Shown: positions 1 to 6,696 of the stretch, piece by piece
Position numbering within the stretch: position 1 is the first letter of the stretch
Layout: each line of letters begins with the position of its first letter
NCBI GenBank assembly: GCA_021781255.1
Contig: JAJXXG010000649.1
Location: 1 to 6,696, forward strand
DNA length: 6,696 bases
Source of the DNA: Acidobacteriota bacterium
GTDB lineage: Bacteria > Acidobacteriota > Terriglobia > Terriglobales > Acidobacteriaceae
Direction: 5' to 3'
The notes under the pieces: generated by a model
What the model was told of the DNA's origin: nothing
The model's input: the letters and a program-made list of their open reading frames with translations, nothing else
Database searches by the model: none
Position numbers and translations under genes: made by a program

Positions 1-1
1 G

Positions 2-2437
2 CGCGTGATCTTCTTCGCGCGGTATGAGGCCAGCCAGTTCGGCTCGCCCTATATCGAGACCGAGCACCTGCTGCTTGGCCTGTTGCGCGAGGACAAGGCG
101 TTGACCAACCGCTTCCTGCGCTCGCACGCTTCGGTGGAGTCGATCCGCAAGCAAATCGAGGCCCATACCACTATTCGCGAGAAGGTCTCCACGTCGGTGG
201 ACCTGCCGCTTTCAAACGAGTGCAAGCGCGTGCTGGCCTATGCGGCGGAGGAAGCCGAGCGGCTGGGACACAAGCACATTGGCACTGAACATCTGCTGCT
301 GGGTCTGCTGCGCGAGGAGAAGTGCTTCGCCTCAGAGATTCTGCAGGAGCGCGGCCTGAAGCTGGCGCAGATTCGCGACGAACTGGCTCGCGTTACGCAG
401 GAGAAGGCTCCGCAACAGCAGCGCCAGCGCGAGAGCAGCCTGCTTGCGGAGTTCAGCCGCGACCTGACGCAGGCGGCCATGGACGGGCAGCTTGATCCTC
501 TGGTGGGCCGCGACAGCGAACTGGAGCGCGTGGTGCAGATTCTCTGCCGCCGCACGAAGAACAACCCTGTGCTGATTGGCGAACCGGGCGTGGGCAAGAC
601 GGCCATTGTCGAGGGCCTTGCGCAGCGCATCGCGGACGGCGAGGTTCCCACCTTTCTGGCGGACAAGCGCGTACTGGCGCTTGACCTGTCACTGATTGTG
701 GCCGGAACCAAGTACCGCGGCCAGTTTGAAGAGCGGCTGAAGACCATCATGAAAGAGCTGATGGAAAACCAGAACTCCATCATCTTTATTGATGAGCTGC
801 ACACCTTGGTGGGCGCGGGTTCTGCAGAGGGCTCGCTGGACGCTGCGAACATTCTGAAGCCGGCGCTGAGCCGCGGCGAGATTCAGTGTATCGGCGCAAC
901 AACTCCGGCTGAGTACCGCAAGTCGATTGAGAAGGACCGCTCGCTGGAGCGGCGCTTCCAGGCCGTGAAGGTGCCGCCGCCGAACGAGGCCGACGCGATC
1001 AAGATCATCAACGGCATCAAGGACCGCTACGAGAAATTTCACGCGGTCAGCTACACCGATGCCGCCATCGAGTTTGCGGTGTCCCACTCGAACCGCTACA
1101 TTCCCGACCGCTTCCTGCCGGACAAGGCCATCGACCTTATCGACGAGGCGGGCGCGCGCGTGAAGCTGCGCCAGACCTCGCTGCCCGAGGAGATTACCGA
1201 GGTGCAGAAGCGCATCAAGTTCATTGTGCACCGCATGGATTCGGCGATTGCCAACCATGAGTTCGAGAAGGCGCGCTTCTACTCCGATGAGGAACGCAAG
1301 GAGCGCGAGAACCTGCGCGCCCTGCGCGACAAGTATCACCTTGATGACTCTGCCGCCGGCATCGTGGGCCGCGAGGACATCGAAGATGTGGTGAGTCGCT
1401 GGACGGGCGTGCCCGTGACCAGCATCAAGGAAGAAGAGACGCAGAAGCTGCTGCGCGTGGAAGAAGAGCTGCACAAGCGCGTCATCTCGCAGGACAAGGC
1501 GATCAGCGCGCTGGCGCGGGCCATTCGCCGCTCGCGCGCAGGGCTCAAGTCGCCCAACCGGCCCATCGGCAGCTTCCTGTTCCTTGGCCCCACGGGCGTG
1601 GGCAAAACGGAAATGGCTCGCACGCTGGCCCAGTTCCTGTTCGGGTCAGACAAGGCGCTTATCCGCTTCGATATGTCGGAGTTCATGGAGAAGCACTCAG
1701 TCTCGAAGCTGATCGGTTCGCCTCCGGGCTACGTGGGCTACGAGGAGGGCGGCCAGTTGACGGAACGCGTCAAGCGCTCGCCTTACTCCGTCGTGCTGCT
1801 GGACGAAATCGAGAAGGCGCACCCGGATGTGTTCAATTTGCTGTTGCAGGTGTTTGAGGATGGTCAGCTGACCGACGGGCTGGGCAATACCGTCGACTTC
1901 AAGAACACCATCATCATCATGACCTCGAACATCGGCGCACGGCACCTGCAGAAGAAGCAGGGCCTCGGCTTCCAGAGCGACCGCGAAGATCTGGTCTCAG
2001 AAAAAGTCGAGGAGCTGGTGAAGCAGGAAGTGAAGAAGACCTTCAATCCTGAGTTCCTCAACCGCCTCGATGAGGTGATTCTGTTCCAGTCGCTGTCGGA
2101 TGGGGACCTGCTGCAGATTGTCGAACTGCTGGTGCAGCAGCTGAATGCCAACCTTGCGCAGAAGGCCATCACCATCTCGGTCACCGAGGAAGCCAAGAAG
2201 TGGATCCTCGAAAAGACGCTGGTTGATCGCAGTTACGGTGCGCGCCCGTTGCGCCGAGCTCTGCAGCGCTACGTGGAAGACCCCTTATCGGAAGCCCTGA
2301 TCGCCGGACAAATCACCGCGCGGCCGGCCTTCCTGGAGGTCTATATGGAAGCAAACCAGCTCTTCTATCGCCCGGTGAGCGCCGATGAAAGCGCCAGCGA
2401 AGAGAAGGCAGCGGGCATTCTGCTTTACAGCAACTGA
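2..2437 (+). CDS. clpC: ClpC-type AAA+ protein unfoldase, 5'-truncated by the window edge
   Basis: ATP-driven Hsp100 unfoldase that feeds substrates to the ClpP protease in the cytoplasm. Residues are counted from the GTG at base 5. Two Clp_N repeats come first ([11 protein letters not shown] near 20 and again near 94). The D1 AAA+ module has Walker A GEPGVGKT (192-199), pore loop KYRG (236-239), Walker B IIFIDE (259-264) and an arginine-finger region (RSLERRF, 312-318). A short UVR-like middle domain (about 394-430) marks ClpC rather than ClpA or ClpB. The D2 module has Walker A GPTGVGKT (528-535), pore loop GYVGYE (575-580), Walker B VVLLDE (596-601) and sensor-2 GARPLRR (745-751). The tripeptide LGF (654-656) sits where ClpP-binding loops lie, so partnership with ClpP is expected. 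The GTG at 5 is almost certainly an internal valine: the residues after it align from about residue 12 of Bacillus ClpC, so roughly ten residues are missing on the left. All catalytic motifs are intact. No mcsA/mcsB or ctsR is visible nearby. Confidence 0.96.
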   Translation, partial: RVIFFARYEASQFGSPYIETEHLLLGLLREDKALTNRFLRSHASVESIRKQIEAHTTIREKVSTSVDLPLSNECKRVLAYAAEEAERLGHKHIGTEHLLLGLLREEKCFASEILQERGLKLAQIRDELARVTQEKAPQQQRQRESSLLAEFSRDLTQAAMDGQLDPLVGRDSELERVVQILCRRTKNNPVLIGEPGVGKTAIVEGLAQRIADGEVPTFLADKRVLALDLSLIVAGTKYRGQFEERLKTIMKELMENQNSIIFIDELHTLVGAGSAEGSLDAANILKPALSRGEIQCIGATTPAEYRKSIEKDRSLERRFQAVKVPPPNEADAIKIINGIKDRYEKFHAVSYTDAAIEFAVSHSNRYIPDRFLPDKAIDLIDEAGARVKLRQTSLPEEITEVQKRIKFIVHRMDSAIANHEFEKARFYSDEERKERENLRALRDKYHLDDSAAGIVGREDIEDVVSRWTGVPVTSIKEEETQKLLRVEEELHKRVISQDKAISALARAIRRSRAGLKSPNRPIGSFLFLGPTGVGKTEMARTLAQFLFGSDKALIRFDMSEFMEKHSVSKLIGSPPGYVGYEEGGQLTERVKRSPYSVVLLDEIEKAHPDVFNLLLQVFEDGQLTDGLGNTVDFKNTIIIMTSNIGARHLQKKQGLGFQSDREDLVSEKVEELVKQEVKKTFNPEFLNRLDEVILFQSLSDGDLLQIVELLVQQLNANLAQKAITISVTEEAKKWILEKTLVDRSYGARPLRRALQRYVEDPLSEALIAGQITARPAFLEVYMEANQLFYRPVSADESASEEKAAGILLYSN

Positions 2438-2460
2438 GCGCTCCAAAACCAGGACGACAC

Positions 2461-2492
2461 AGACCCCCGGCCAACCCGCCGGGGGTCTTCAT
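2461..2492 (+). terminator. Rho-independent terminator after clpC
   Basis: An 11-bp perfect stem (2461-2471 with 2478-2488, AGACCCCCGGC / GCCGGGGGTCT) encloses a 6-base loop, 23 bases past the clpC stop codon. The T-tract is poor (TCATTT), so efficiency is uncertain, but the stem is long and GC-rich. It separates clpC from the downstream aminotransferase gene. Confidence 0.8.
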
Positions 2493-2521
2493 TTGAGTGC
2501 AGCGAAGGTGCGGGCTGCCGG

Positions 2522-2530
2522 TGATAGCAT
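2522..2530 (+). promoter_or_regulatory. Possible extended -10 promoter for the aminotransferase gene
   Basis: TGATAGCAT reads as a TGn extended -10 followed by TAGCAT, which matches TATAAT at four of six positions, including the conserved first T, A and last T. No good -35 lies 16-18 bases upstream, which an extended -10 can tolerate. It lies downstream of the clpC terminator and 30 bases before the ATG at 2561, so it is well placed. The call rests on sequence resemblance only. Confidence 0.35.
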
Positions 2531-2560
2531 GACTGAATATACGTACTAGAGAGCGGAGCC

Positions 2561-3922
<1,362 letters not shown>

Positions 3923-3956
3923 CGCGAGCTGGCTTGCCTGCTTCTAATTTCGCAGT

Positions 3957-3995
3957 AAAAAGGCCATCCCCGCTTTTCGGCGTGGATGGCCCTTT
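3957..3995. terminator. Bidirectional terminator between convergent genes
   Basis: Eight perfect pairs GGCCATCC/GGATGGCC (3962-3969 with 3984-3991) continue, after one mismatch, into CGC/GCG around a TTTTCG loop. The plus-strand transcript ends in CCTTTGCTTT. On the minus strand the stem is followed by five U (A-tract 3957-3961). It therefore can serve both the aminotransferase gene ending at 3922 and the minus-strand gene ending at 4023. Confidence 0.8.
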
Positions 3996-4022
3996 GCTTT
4001 CTGATTGCTGTTGTCTTTTGCG

Positions 4023-5105
4023 CTACCGGCTCCGCGTAAGAGGCGCACCCGCGATCTTGAGGTGGACGCGATAGATGCTGCTGCTGGCCGTGATGTAGAG
4101 CGTTTTGCGGTCAGATCCGCCCCAGGCCACGTTGGCAGTTCGTTCCGGCATGACGATGGTGCCCAGATGCTTGCCCTCGGGTGAGAGGATCCACACGCCG
4201 CCGGGGCCGGCGCTGTAGATGTTTCCTTTTTCGTCCACCTTCATGCCATCGGGGCCGCCGGGACGCGCATCCGATGTGGCGTCGCAGATGACCTTGCCCT
4301 CGGTCAACGTTCCATCGGGCAGCACGCGGTAGCGCATCCATAATTTCTTTGGCTCGGAGTTGTCGACGTACAGATACTTTTCGTCGGGAGAGAAGGCAAT
4401 GCCGTTGGGACGGGGAAGGTCGCCGGTCAGCAGTTGCAGAGCGGCGCGGGCAGGCGCGGTGCCGGGCTTCTGCTCCAGTGCGCGCGGGATGCGATAGACG
4501 CCGTTGACCTTGAGCTGCTTTTCGGGGTCGCTGTCCTGCTGCGTGCGCAAACCATAGGGCGGATCGGTGAAGTAGAGCGAGCCGTCTGACCGGTAGACCA
4601 GATCGTTGGGGCTGTTGAGGCGCTTGCCCTGATAGGTGTCCGCGAGGATGGTGATCGCCGCCCCCGGTTGCAGCGACTCCAGCCGGTAGACGTCGCGCTG
4701 CGCATGGCCCGCGACTGTCAGGCGGCCATGCGTGTCGAGGGTCATGCCGTTCGACCCGGATTCGGGGCCGCCGTAGGGAGTGGAGCCTTTGTAGCCACTC
4801 GGCGTCAGGAATGTGGTTACGCCCTTGCCCGGCGTCCACTTGCGGATGCTGTTGCCGGGTATGTCTGCGAAGTAGAGGCCGCCGTCCGCCCATACCGGGC
4901 CTTCGAGCCACTTGAAGCCGGTGGCGACGCGCTCAAGAACGGCGCCGGCGGGGATGAGTTGATCGATGGACGGGTCCAGACGGTCGACCTTGAGCGGCGT
5001 CGTGGTCTGAGCACTGGCAGCGGCATGCAGAGCATGCGGCATGAAGGAGCATGCCACGGCAATCGCAATCACAGCGGGCAATTGGAAGAGCTTTGTGCTT
5101 TTCAT
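4023..5105 (-). CDS. Secreted SMP-30/gluconolactonase-family beta-propeller protein
   Basis: A 360-residue protein with a signal peptide: MKSTK, a hydrophobic stretch LPAVIAIAVACSF, then likely cleavage after HALHA or ASA (about residues 28-32). It should act in the periplasm or outside the cell. The mature part matches SMP-30/LRE-type six-bladed propellers, metal-dependent lactonases such as gluconolactonase. Likely divalent-metal ligands are E68 in WLEGPVW, N167 in NSPNDLV and D286 in GGPDGM; RPNGIAFSPDE (232-242) carries another conserved family segment. All key residues are present, so the enzyme is probably active, but the lactone substrate cannot be inferred. An in-frame ATG at 5171 would add 22 residues before the signal peptide. 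The ATG at 5105 is preferred because AGGA lies seven bases upstream and the signal peptide then starts at the N-terminus. The gene is convergent with the aminotransferase gene and has a candidate promoter near 5219-5245. Confidence 0.9.
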   Translation of the reverse strand: MKSTKLFQLPAVIAIAVACSFMPHALHAAASAQTTTPLKVDRLDPSIDQLIPAGAVLERVATGFKWLEGPVWADGGLYFADIPGNSIRKWTPGKGVTTFLTPSGYKGSTPYGGPESGSNGMTLDTHGRLTVAGHAQRDVYRLESLQPGAAITILADTYQGKRLNSPNDLVYRSDGSLYFTDPPYGLRTQQDSDPEKQLKVNGVYRIPRALEQKPGTAPARAALQLLTGDLPRPNGIAFSPDEKYLYVDNSEPKKLWMRYRVLPDGTLTEGKVICDATSDARPGGPDGMKVDEKGNIYSAGPGGVWILSPEGKHLGTIVMPERTANVAWGGSDRKTLYITASSSIYRVHLKIAGAPLTRSR

Positions 5106-5112
5106 CTGATTT

Positions 5113-5116
5113 TCCT
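5113..5116 (-). promoter_or_regulatory. Shine-Dalgarno that sets the SMP-30 gene start
   Basis: On the minus strand AGGA is followed by seven bases and then ATG at 5105. This is an optimal spacing and the reason to reject the in-frame upstream ATG at 5171. Confidence 0.75.
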
Positions 5117-5121
5117 GCAAG

Positions 5122-5139
5122 GCCGGCACCCGGGCCGGC
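5122..5139 (-). promoter_or_regulatory. GC-rich hairpin in the leader of the SMP-30 gene
   Basis: Two GCCGGC arms (5122-5127 and 5134-5139) around a six-base loop would fold in the 5' leader, ending five bases before the AGGA ribosome-binding site. It does not cover the Shine-Dalgarno. It matches no riboswitch class I recognise, so it may be only a product of high G+C. Confidence 0.3.
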
Positions 5140-5218
5140 GAGAAGTCTCCAGCCGTTCCATCCCAGAGCATGGGCCGCAGAGCATCTGCTGCCCCGGGAA
5201 GACTGGGCGTTCTCCATC

Positions 5219-5245
5219 AGTATTCACCGGGGCGCTCGCTGTCAA
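5219..5245 (-). promoter_or_regulatory. Candidate sigma-70 promoter for the SMP-30 gene
   Basis: On the minus strand a perfect -35 TTGACA (5240-5245) is followed, after a short 15-base spacer, by AATACT (5219-5224), which matches TATAAT at four of six positions. Transcription would start near 5212 and give a leader of about 105 bases before the ATG at 5105. The short spacer is the weak point. Confidence 0.5.
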
Positions 5246-5278
5246 GGAAAGCACGTGCAGAGGCAGGGAGAACAGGCC

Positions 5279-5356
5279 AGCAGGGGCTGAAGCCCCATTG
5301 ATTTTGCGAGCCCTTGCGGCACGAATGAAGTCGCGCCCTTTCACAAGACCAAAGAG
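5279..5356. repeat. REP-like intergenic palindrome pair of acidobacterial type
   Basis: Two hairpins lie about 21 bases apart. The first is GGGGC-TGAA-GCCCC (5283-5296), perfect. The second is GGCACGA...TCGCGCC (5318-5337) with one mismatched pair (A5321/C5334). They share a TGAAG core. I recall a recurrent intergenic element in Acidobacteriaceae with the same plan: a GGGGCT-AGCCCC hairpin, a short spacer, then GGCACGACTGAAGTCGTGCC followed by CTTTCAC. This copy looks like a slightly decayed member. No second copy is present in the window, so repetition cannot be shown here. It lies between purU and the SMP-30 promoter and might act as a transcript-end structure for purU, which has no other visible terminator. 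Boundaries are approximate. Confidence 0.55.
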
Positions 5357-5386
5357 CAATCCTCTCGCGAACTTCAGCGACAGGAC

Positions 5387-6265
5387 CTAGTCGAACACGA
5401 CCGTCTTGTTTCCATAGCAGAGGATGCGCCGGGCGAGGTGCCAGCGGACGGCGCGGGAGAGAACCAGGCGCTCCAGGTCGCGGCCCCGCGCCACCAGATC
5501 TTCCACCTGGTCGCGGTGGGAGATGCGGGCCACATCCTGCTCGATGATAGGTCCGTCGTCCAGCACCTCGGTGACGTAGTGGCTGGTGGCGCCGATGAGC
5601 TTGACGCCGCGCGCGTGGGCAGCATGGTACGGCCGGGCCCCGGTGAATGCGGGCAGGAAGGAGTGGTGCACGTTGATGATGGCCGCCGGATAGCGGGCCA
5701 CAAAGCCGGGAGAAAGAATCTGCATGTAGCGGGCCAGCACTACCAGATCAACATTGTGCCGCGCAAGCAGGGCAAGCTGCCGGGCTTCTGTCTCGGCGCG
5801 CGTCGCAGCCGTTAAGAAAATGTGCTCGAAGGGGATGCCGTAAAACGCGGCCAGGTTCTCGACCTCCCGATGGTTCGACACGATGACGGGAATCTCGCAG
5901 TCCAGCTCGCCGGAGCGCCAGCGATGCAGCAGGTCAGCCATGCAGTGCAGATATTGCGAGCAGAACAGCGCCACCCTGGGCCGTTGCGCGCTTGCGCTCA
6001 GCTTCCAGTGCATGTCGAGTTCGGCGGCCAGCGGCGCGAAGGCCTTCTCGAATCCAGCAAGGTCAAAGCGCCGGGAGCCCGCCGCGCCTGGCTTTTCCCC
6101 GTTCAGAGCCCATTCCACGCGCATGAAGAACAGGCCCAGGTCGTGGTCCTGGTGCTGGTCGGCGTGGAGAATGTTGGCGCCCCATTCGTAGAGCAGCCCG
6201 GAGACGCGGGCCACAAGTCCCTTGCGGTCGGGGCAATCCATCAGCAAAACGGCGGTATCTTGCAT
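5387..6265 (-). CDS. purU: Formyltetrahydrofolate deformylase
   Basis: Hydrolyses 10-formyl-tetrahydrofolate to formate and tetrahydrofolate in the cytosol, balancing the one-carbon pool and supplying formate for purine synthesis. It has 292 residues, near the family norm of 280-290. The N-terminal ACT domain (about 1-90) opens with DCPDRKGLVARVSGLLYEWG (10-29), typical of the regulatory domain; the E. coli enzyme is controlled by glycine and methionine. The formyltransferase-fold domain follows from about 95. The catalytic triad is visible: N198 and H200 in INVHHSFLPAF and D236 in VTEVLDDGPIIEQD. The second histidine (HHS) and this PIIEQD context favour PurU over PurN. The ATG at 6265 matches the expected N-terminus, though the Shine-Dalgarno is weak (GAAAG, four bases before the start). 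It stands alone, with an upstream gene closed by a strong terminator. Confidence 0.96.
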   Translation of the reverse strand: MQDTAVLLMDCPDRKGLVARVSGLLYEWGANILHADQHQDHDLGLFFMRVEWALNGEKPGAAGSRRFDLAGFEKAFAPLAAELDMHWKLSASAQRPRVALFCSQYLHCMADLLHRWRSGELDCEIPVIVSNHREVENLAAFYGIPFEHIFLTAATRAETEARQLALLARHNVDLVVLARYMQILSPGFVARYPAAIINVHHSFLPAFTGARPYHAAHARGVKLIGATSHYVTEVLDDGPIIEQDVARISHRDQVEDLVARGRDLERLVLSRAVRWHLARRILCYGNKTVVFD

Positions 6266-6298
6266 GCACTTTCAGATTAAGGCATCGGGCGGCGGTGC

Positions 6299-6312
6299 TT
6301 TTGCGCGCAAAA
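6299..6312. promoter_or_regulatory. Perfect 14-bp palindrome upstream of purU
   Basis: TTTTGCGCGCAAAA is perfectly self-complementary without a loop, so it fits a dimeric protein site better than an RNA hairpin. It starts 34 bases upstream of the purU ATG and its end overlaps the U-tract of the preceding terminator. Any operator role is inference; low-complexity T and GC runs could create it by chance. Confidence 0.3.
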
Positions 6313-6340
6313 AAACGCCGGGGCATGTGAGGCCCCGGCG
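6309..6340 (-). terminator. Strong rho-independent terminator of the upstream minus-strand gene
   Basis: A perfect 9-bp stem CGCCGGGGC/GCCCCGGCG (6316-6324 with 6332-6340) with a 7-base loop is followed, on the minus strand, by seven consecutive U (6309-6315). It lies about 40 bases past the stop codon at 6382 and 43 bases before the purU ATG. It both confirms the orientation of the upstream gene and isolates purU. Confidence 0.92.
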
Positions 6341-6381
6341 CTGCTCATCCAAAGCAGGCTGCCTGCGTGCTGTTGGAGTTT

Positions 6382-6696
6382 TCAGGCGGCGGTTCCGCGA
6401 TGTGTCTGCAAGGGCGCGCTCAACTGCTGCCTGAGGCTGCCGGCGAGATCGGCCACCACGCGCAGCCTTTCGGCCAGCGGGGCAGGCACTTCGCCGCCGG
6501 AGAGCGCGAGCTGCGAATGCAGCACGAGGCCGGCGATCGTGGTCTTCAGCTCGGTTTCAATGGCCGCTGCCGCAGCCCGACGGGCCAGCGTCTGTTCCCG
6601 TTCGCGGCGGTGGAGCGCGGCGCGAATCTCGCGCACGAGCCGGGCCGTGCCGGAGAGCGCGAAGTTGATCTGCAGGGGAATGGCCAGCGCGGCGCG
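6382..6696 (-). CDS. C-terminal 104 residues of an unidentified helical protein, running off the right edge
   Basis: An open frame enters from the right edge with no stop and ends in TGA at 6382. It begins RAALAIPLQINFALSGTARL, moderately hydrophobic, and continues into an Arg/Glu-rich helix (REIRAALHRREREQ). A likely helical hairpin follows, with TELKTTIAGLVLHSQLALS as its first helix and APLAERLRVVADLAGSLRQQ as its second; the tail is LQTHRGTAA. A GTG at 6636 could be read as a start, but the frame stays open to the window edge, so this is probably an internal valine. The hairpin faintly resembles a degenerate histidine-kinase dimerisation (DHp) domain without the phosphorylated histidine in the usual HE context. 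That is a weak guess, and I do not assign a function. The downstream terminator at 6309-6340 supports a real gene. Confidence 0.65.
   Translation of the reverse strand, partial: RAALAIPLQINFALSGTARLVREIRAALHRREREQTLARRAAAAAIETELKTTIAGLVLHSQLALSGGEVPAPLAERLRVVADLAGSLRQQLSAPLQTHRGTAA

Noticed and set aside
689..1474. 261-codon open frame on the minus strand
   Set aside because: Antisense to the D1 and middle regions of clpC; composition is that of a mirror frame and no family is recognisable.
2438..2560. Small gene between clpC and the aminotransferase gene
   Set aside because: The gap is filled by the terminator and a likely promoter; no open frame with a ribosome-binding site fits.
5102..5359. 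85-codon minus-strand open frame in the gap between purU and the SMP-30 gene
   Set aside because: Its first third is the translated REP-like element and the rest overlaps the SMP-30 leader; such peptides are typical false calls in these repeats.
4668..5390. 240-codon plus-strand open frame reaching into the gap upstream of the SMP-30 gene
   Set aside because: More than half is antisense to the SMP-30 gene and the rest crosses its promoter and the REP-like element; no domain and no convincing ribosome-binding site.
5822..6280. 152-codon plus-strand open frame
   Set aside because: Antisense to purU, which is complete and has its full catalytic triad.

Overview
The window (about 60% G+C) looks like ordinary chromosome from an Acidobacteriota bacterium, probably of the Acidobacteriaceae/Terriglobia type. 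This is an inference from three things: a ClpC-type AAA+ unfoldase, the codon bias, and an intergenic palindrome pair (about 5279-5356) of a kind I recall from genomes of that group. No database search was possible.

Layout, left to right. Bases 2-2437 (+) encode nearly all of a ClpC unfoldase; its first ten or so codons lie left of the window. A strong hairpin terminator follows. Bases 2561-3922 (+) encode a class III PLP-dependent aminotransferase, closest in appearance to taurine/omega-amino-acid transaminases, with an unusual four-cysteine cluster. A hairpin usable from both strands at about 3957-3995 separates it from the convergent minus-strand gene at 4023-5105. That gene encodes a secreted SMP-30/gluconolactonase-family beta-propeller. 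Its start is best placed at 5105, where there is a good Shine-Dalgarno and a signal peptide, with a candidate promoter at 5219-5245. A 281-base gap (5106-5386) holds this promoter, a GC-rich leader and the REP-like palindrome pair. Bases 5387-6265 (-) encode formyltetrahydrofolate deformylase (PurU). Upstream of it is a textbook terminator (6309-6340, minus strand) that closes another minus-strand gene, whose C-terminal part fills 6382-6696 and runs off the right edge.

The genes do not form an obvious pathway. Each appears to be its own transcription unit: terminators or gaps separate them and no two overlap. ClpC serves protein quality control, PurU one-carbon and formate balance, the aminotransferase amino-group metabolism, and the SMP-30 protein probably lactone or sugar hydrolysis in the periplasm. 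I see no mobile element, CRISPR, tRNA, rRNA or defence cassette, and no convincing undescribed system. The items most worth a second look are the REP-like element, the cysteine cluster, the unidentified helical protein at the right edge, and the palindrome squeezed between a terminator and purU.
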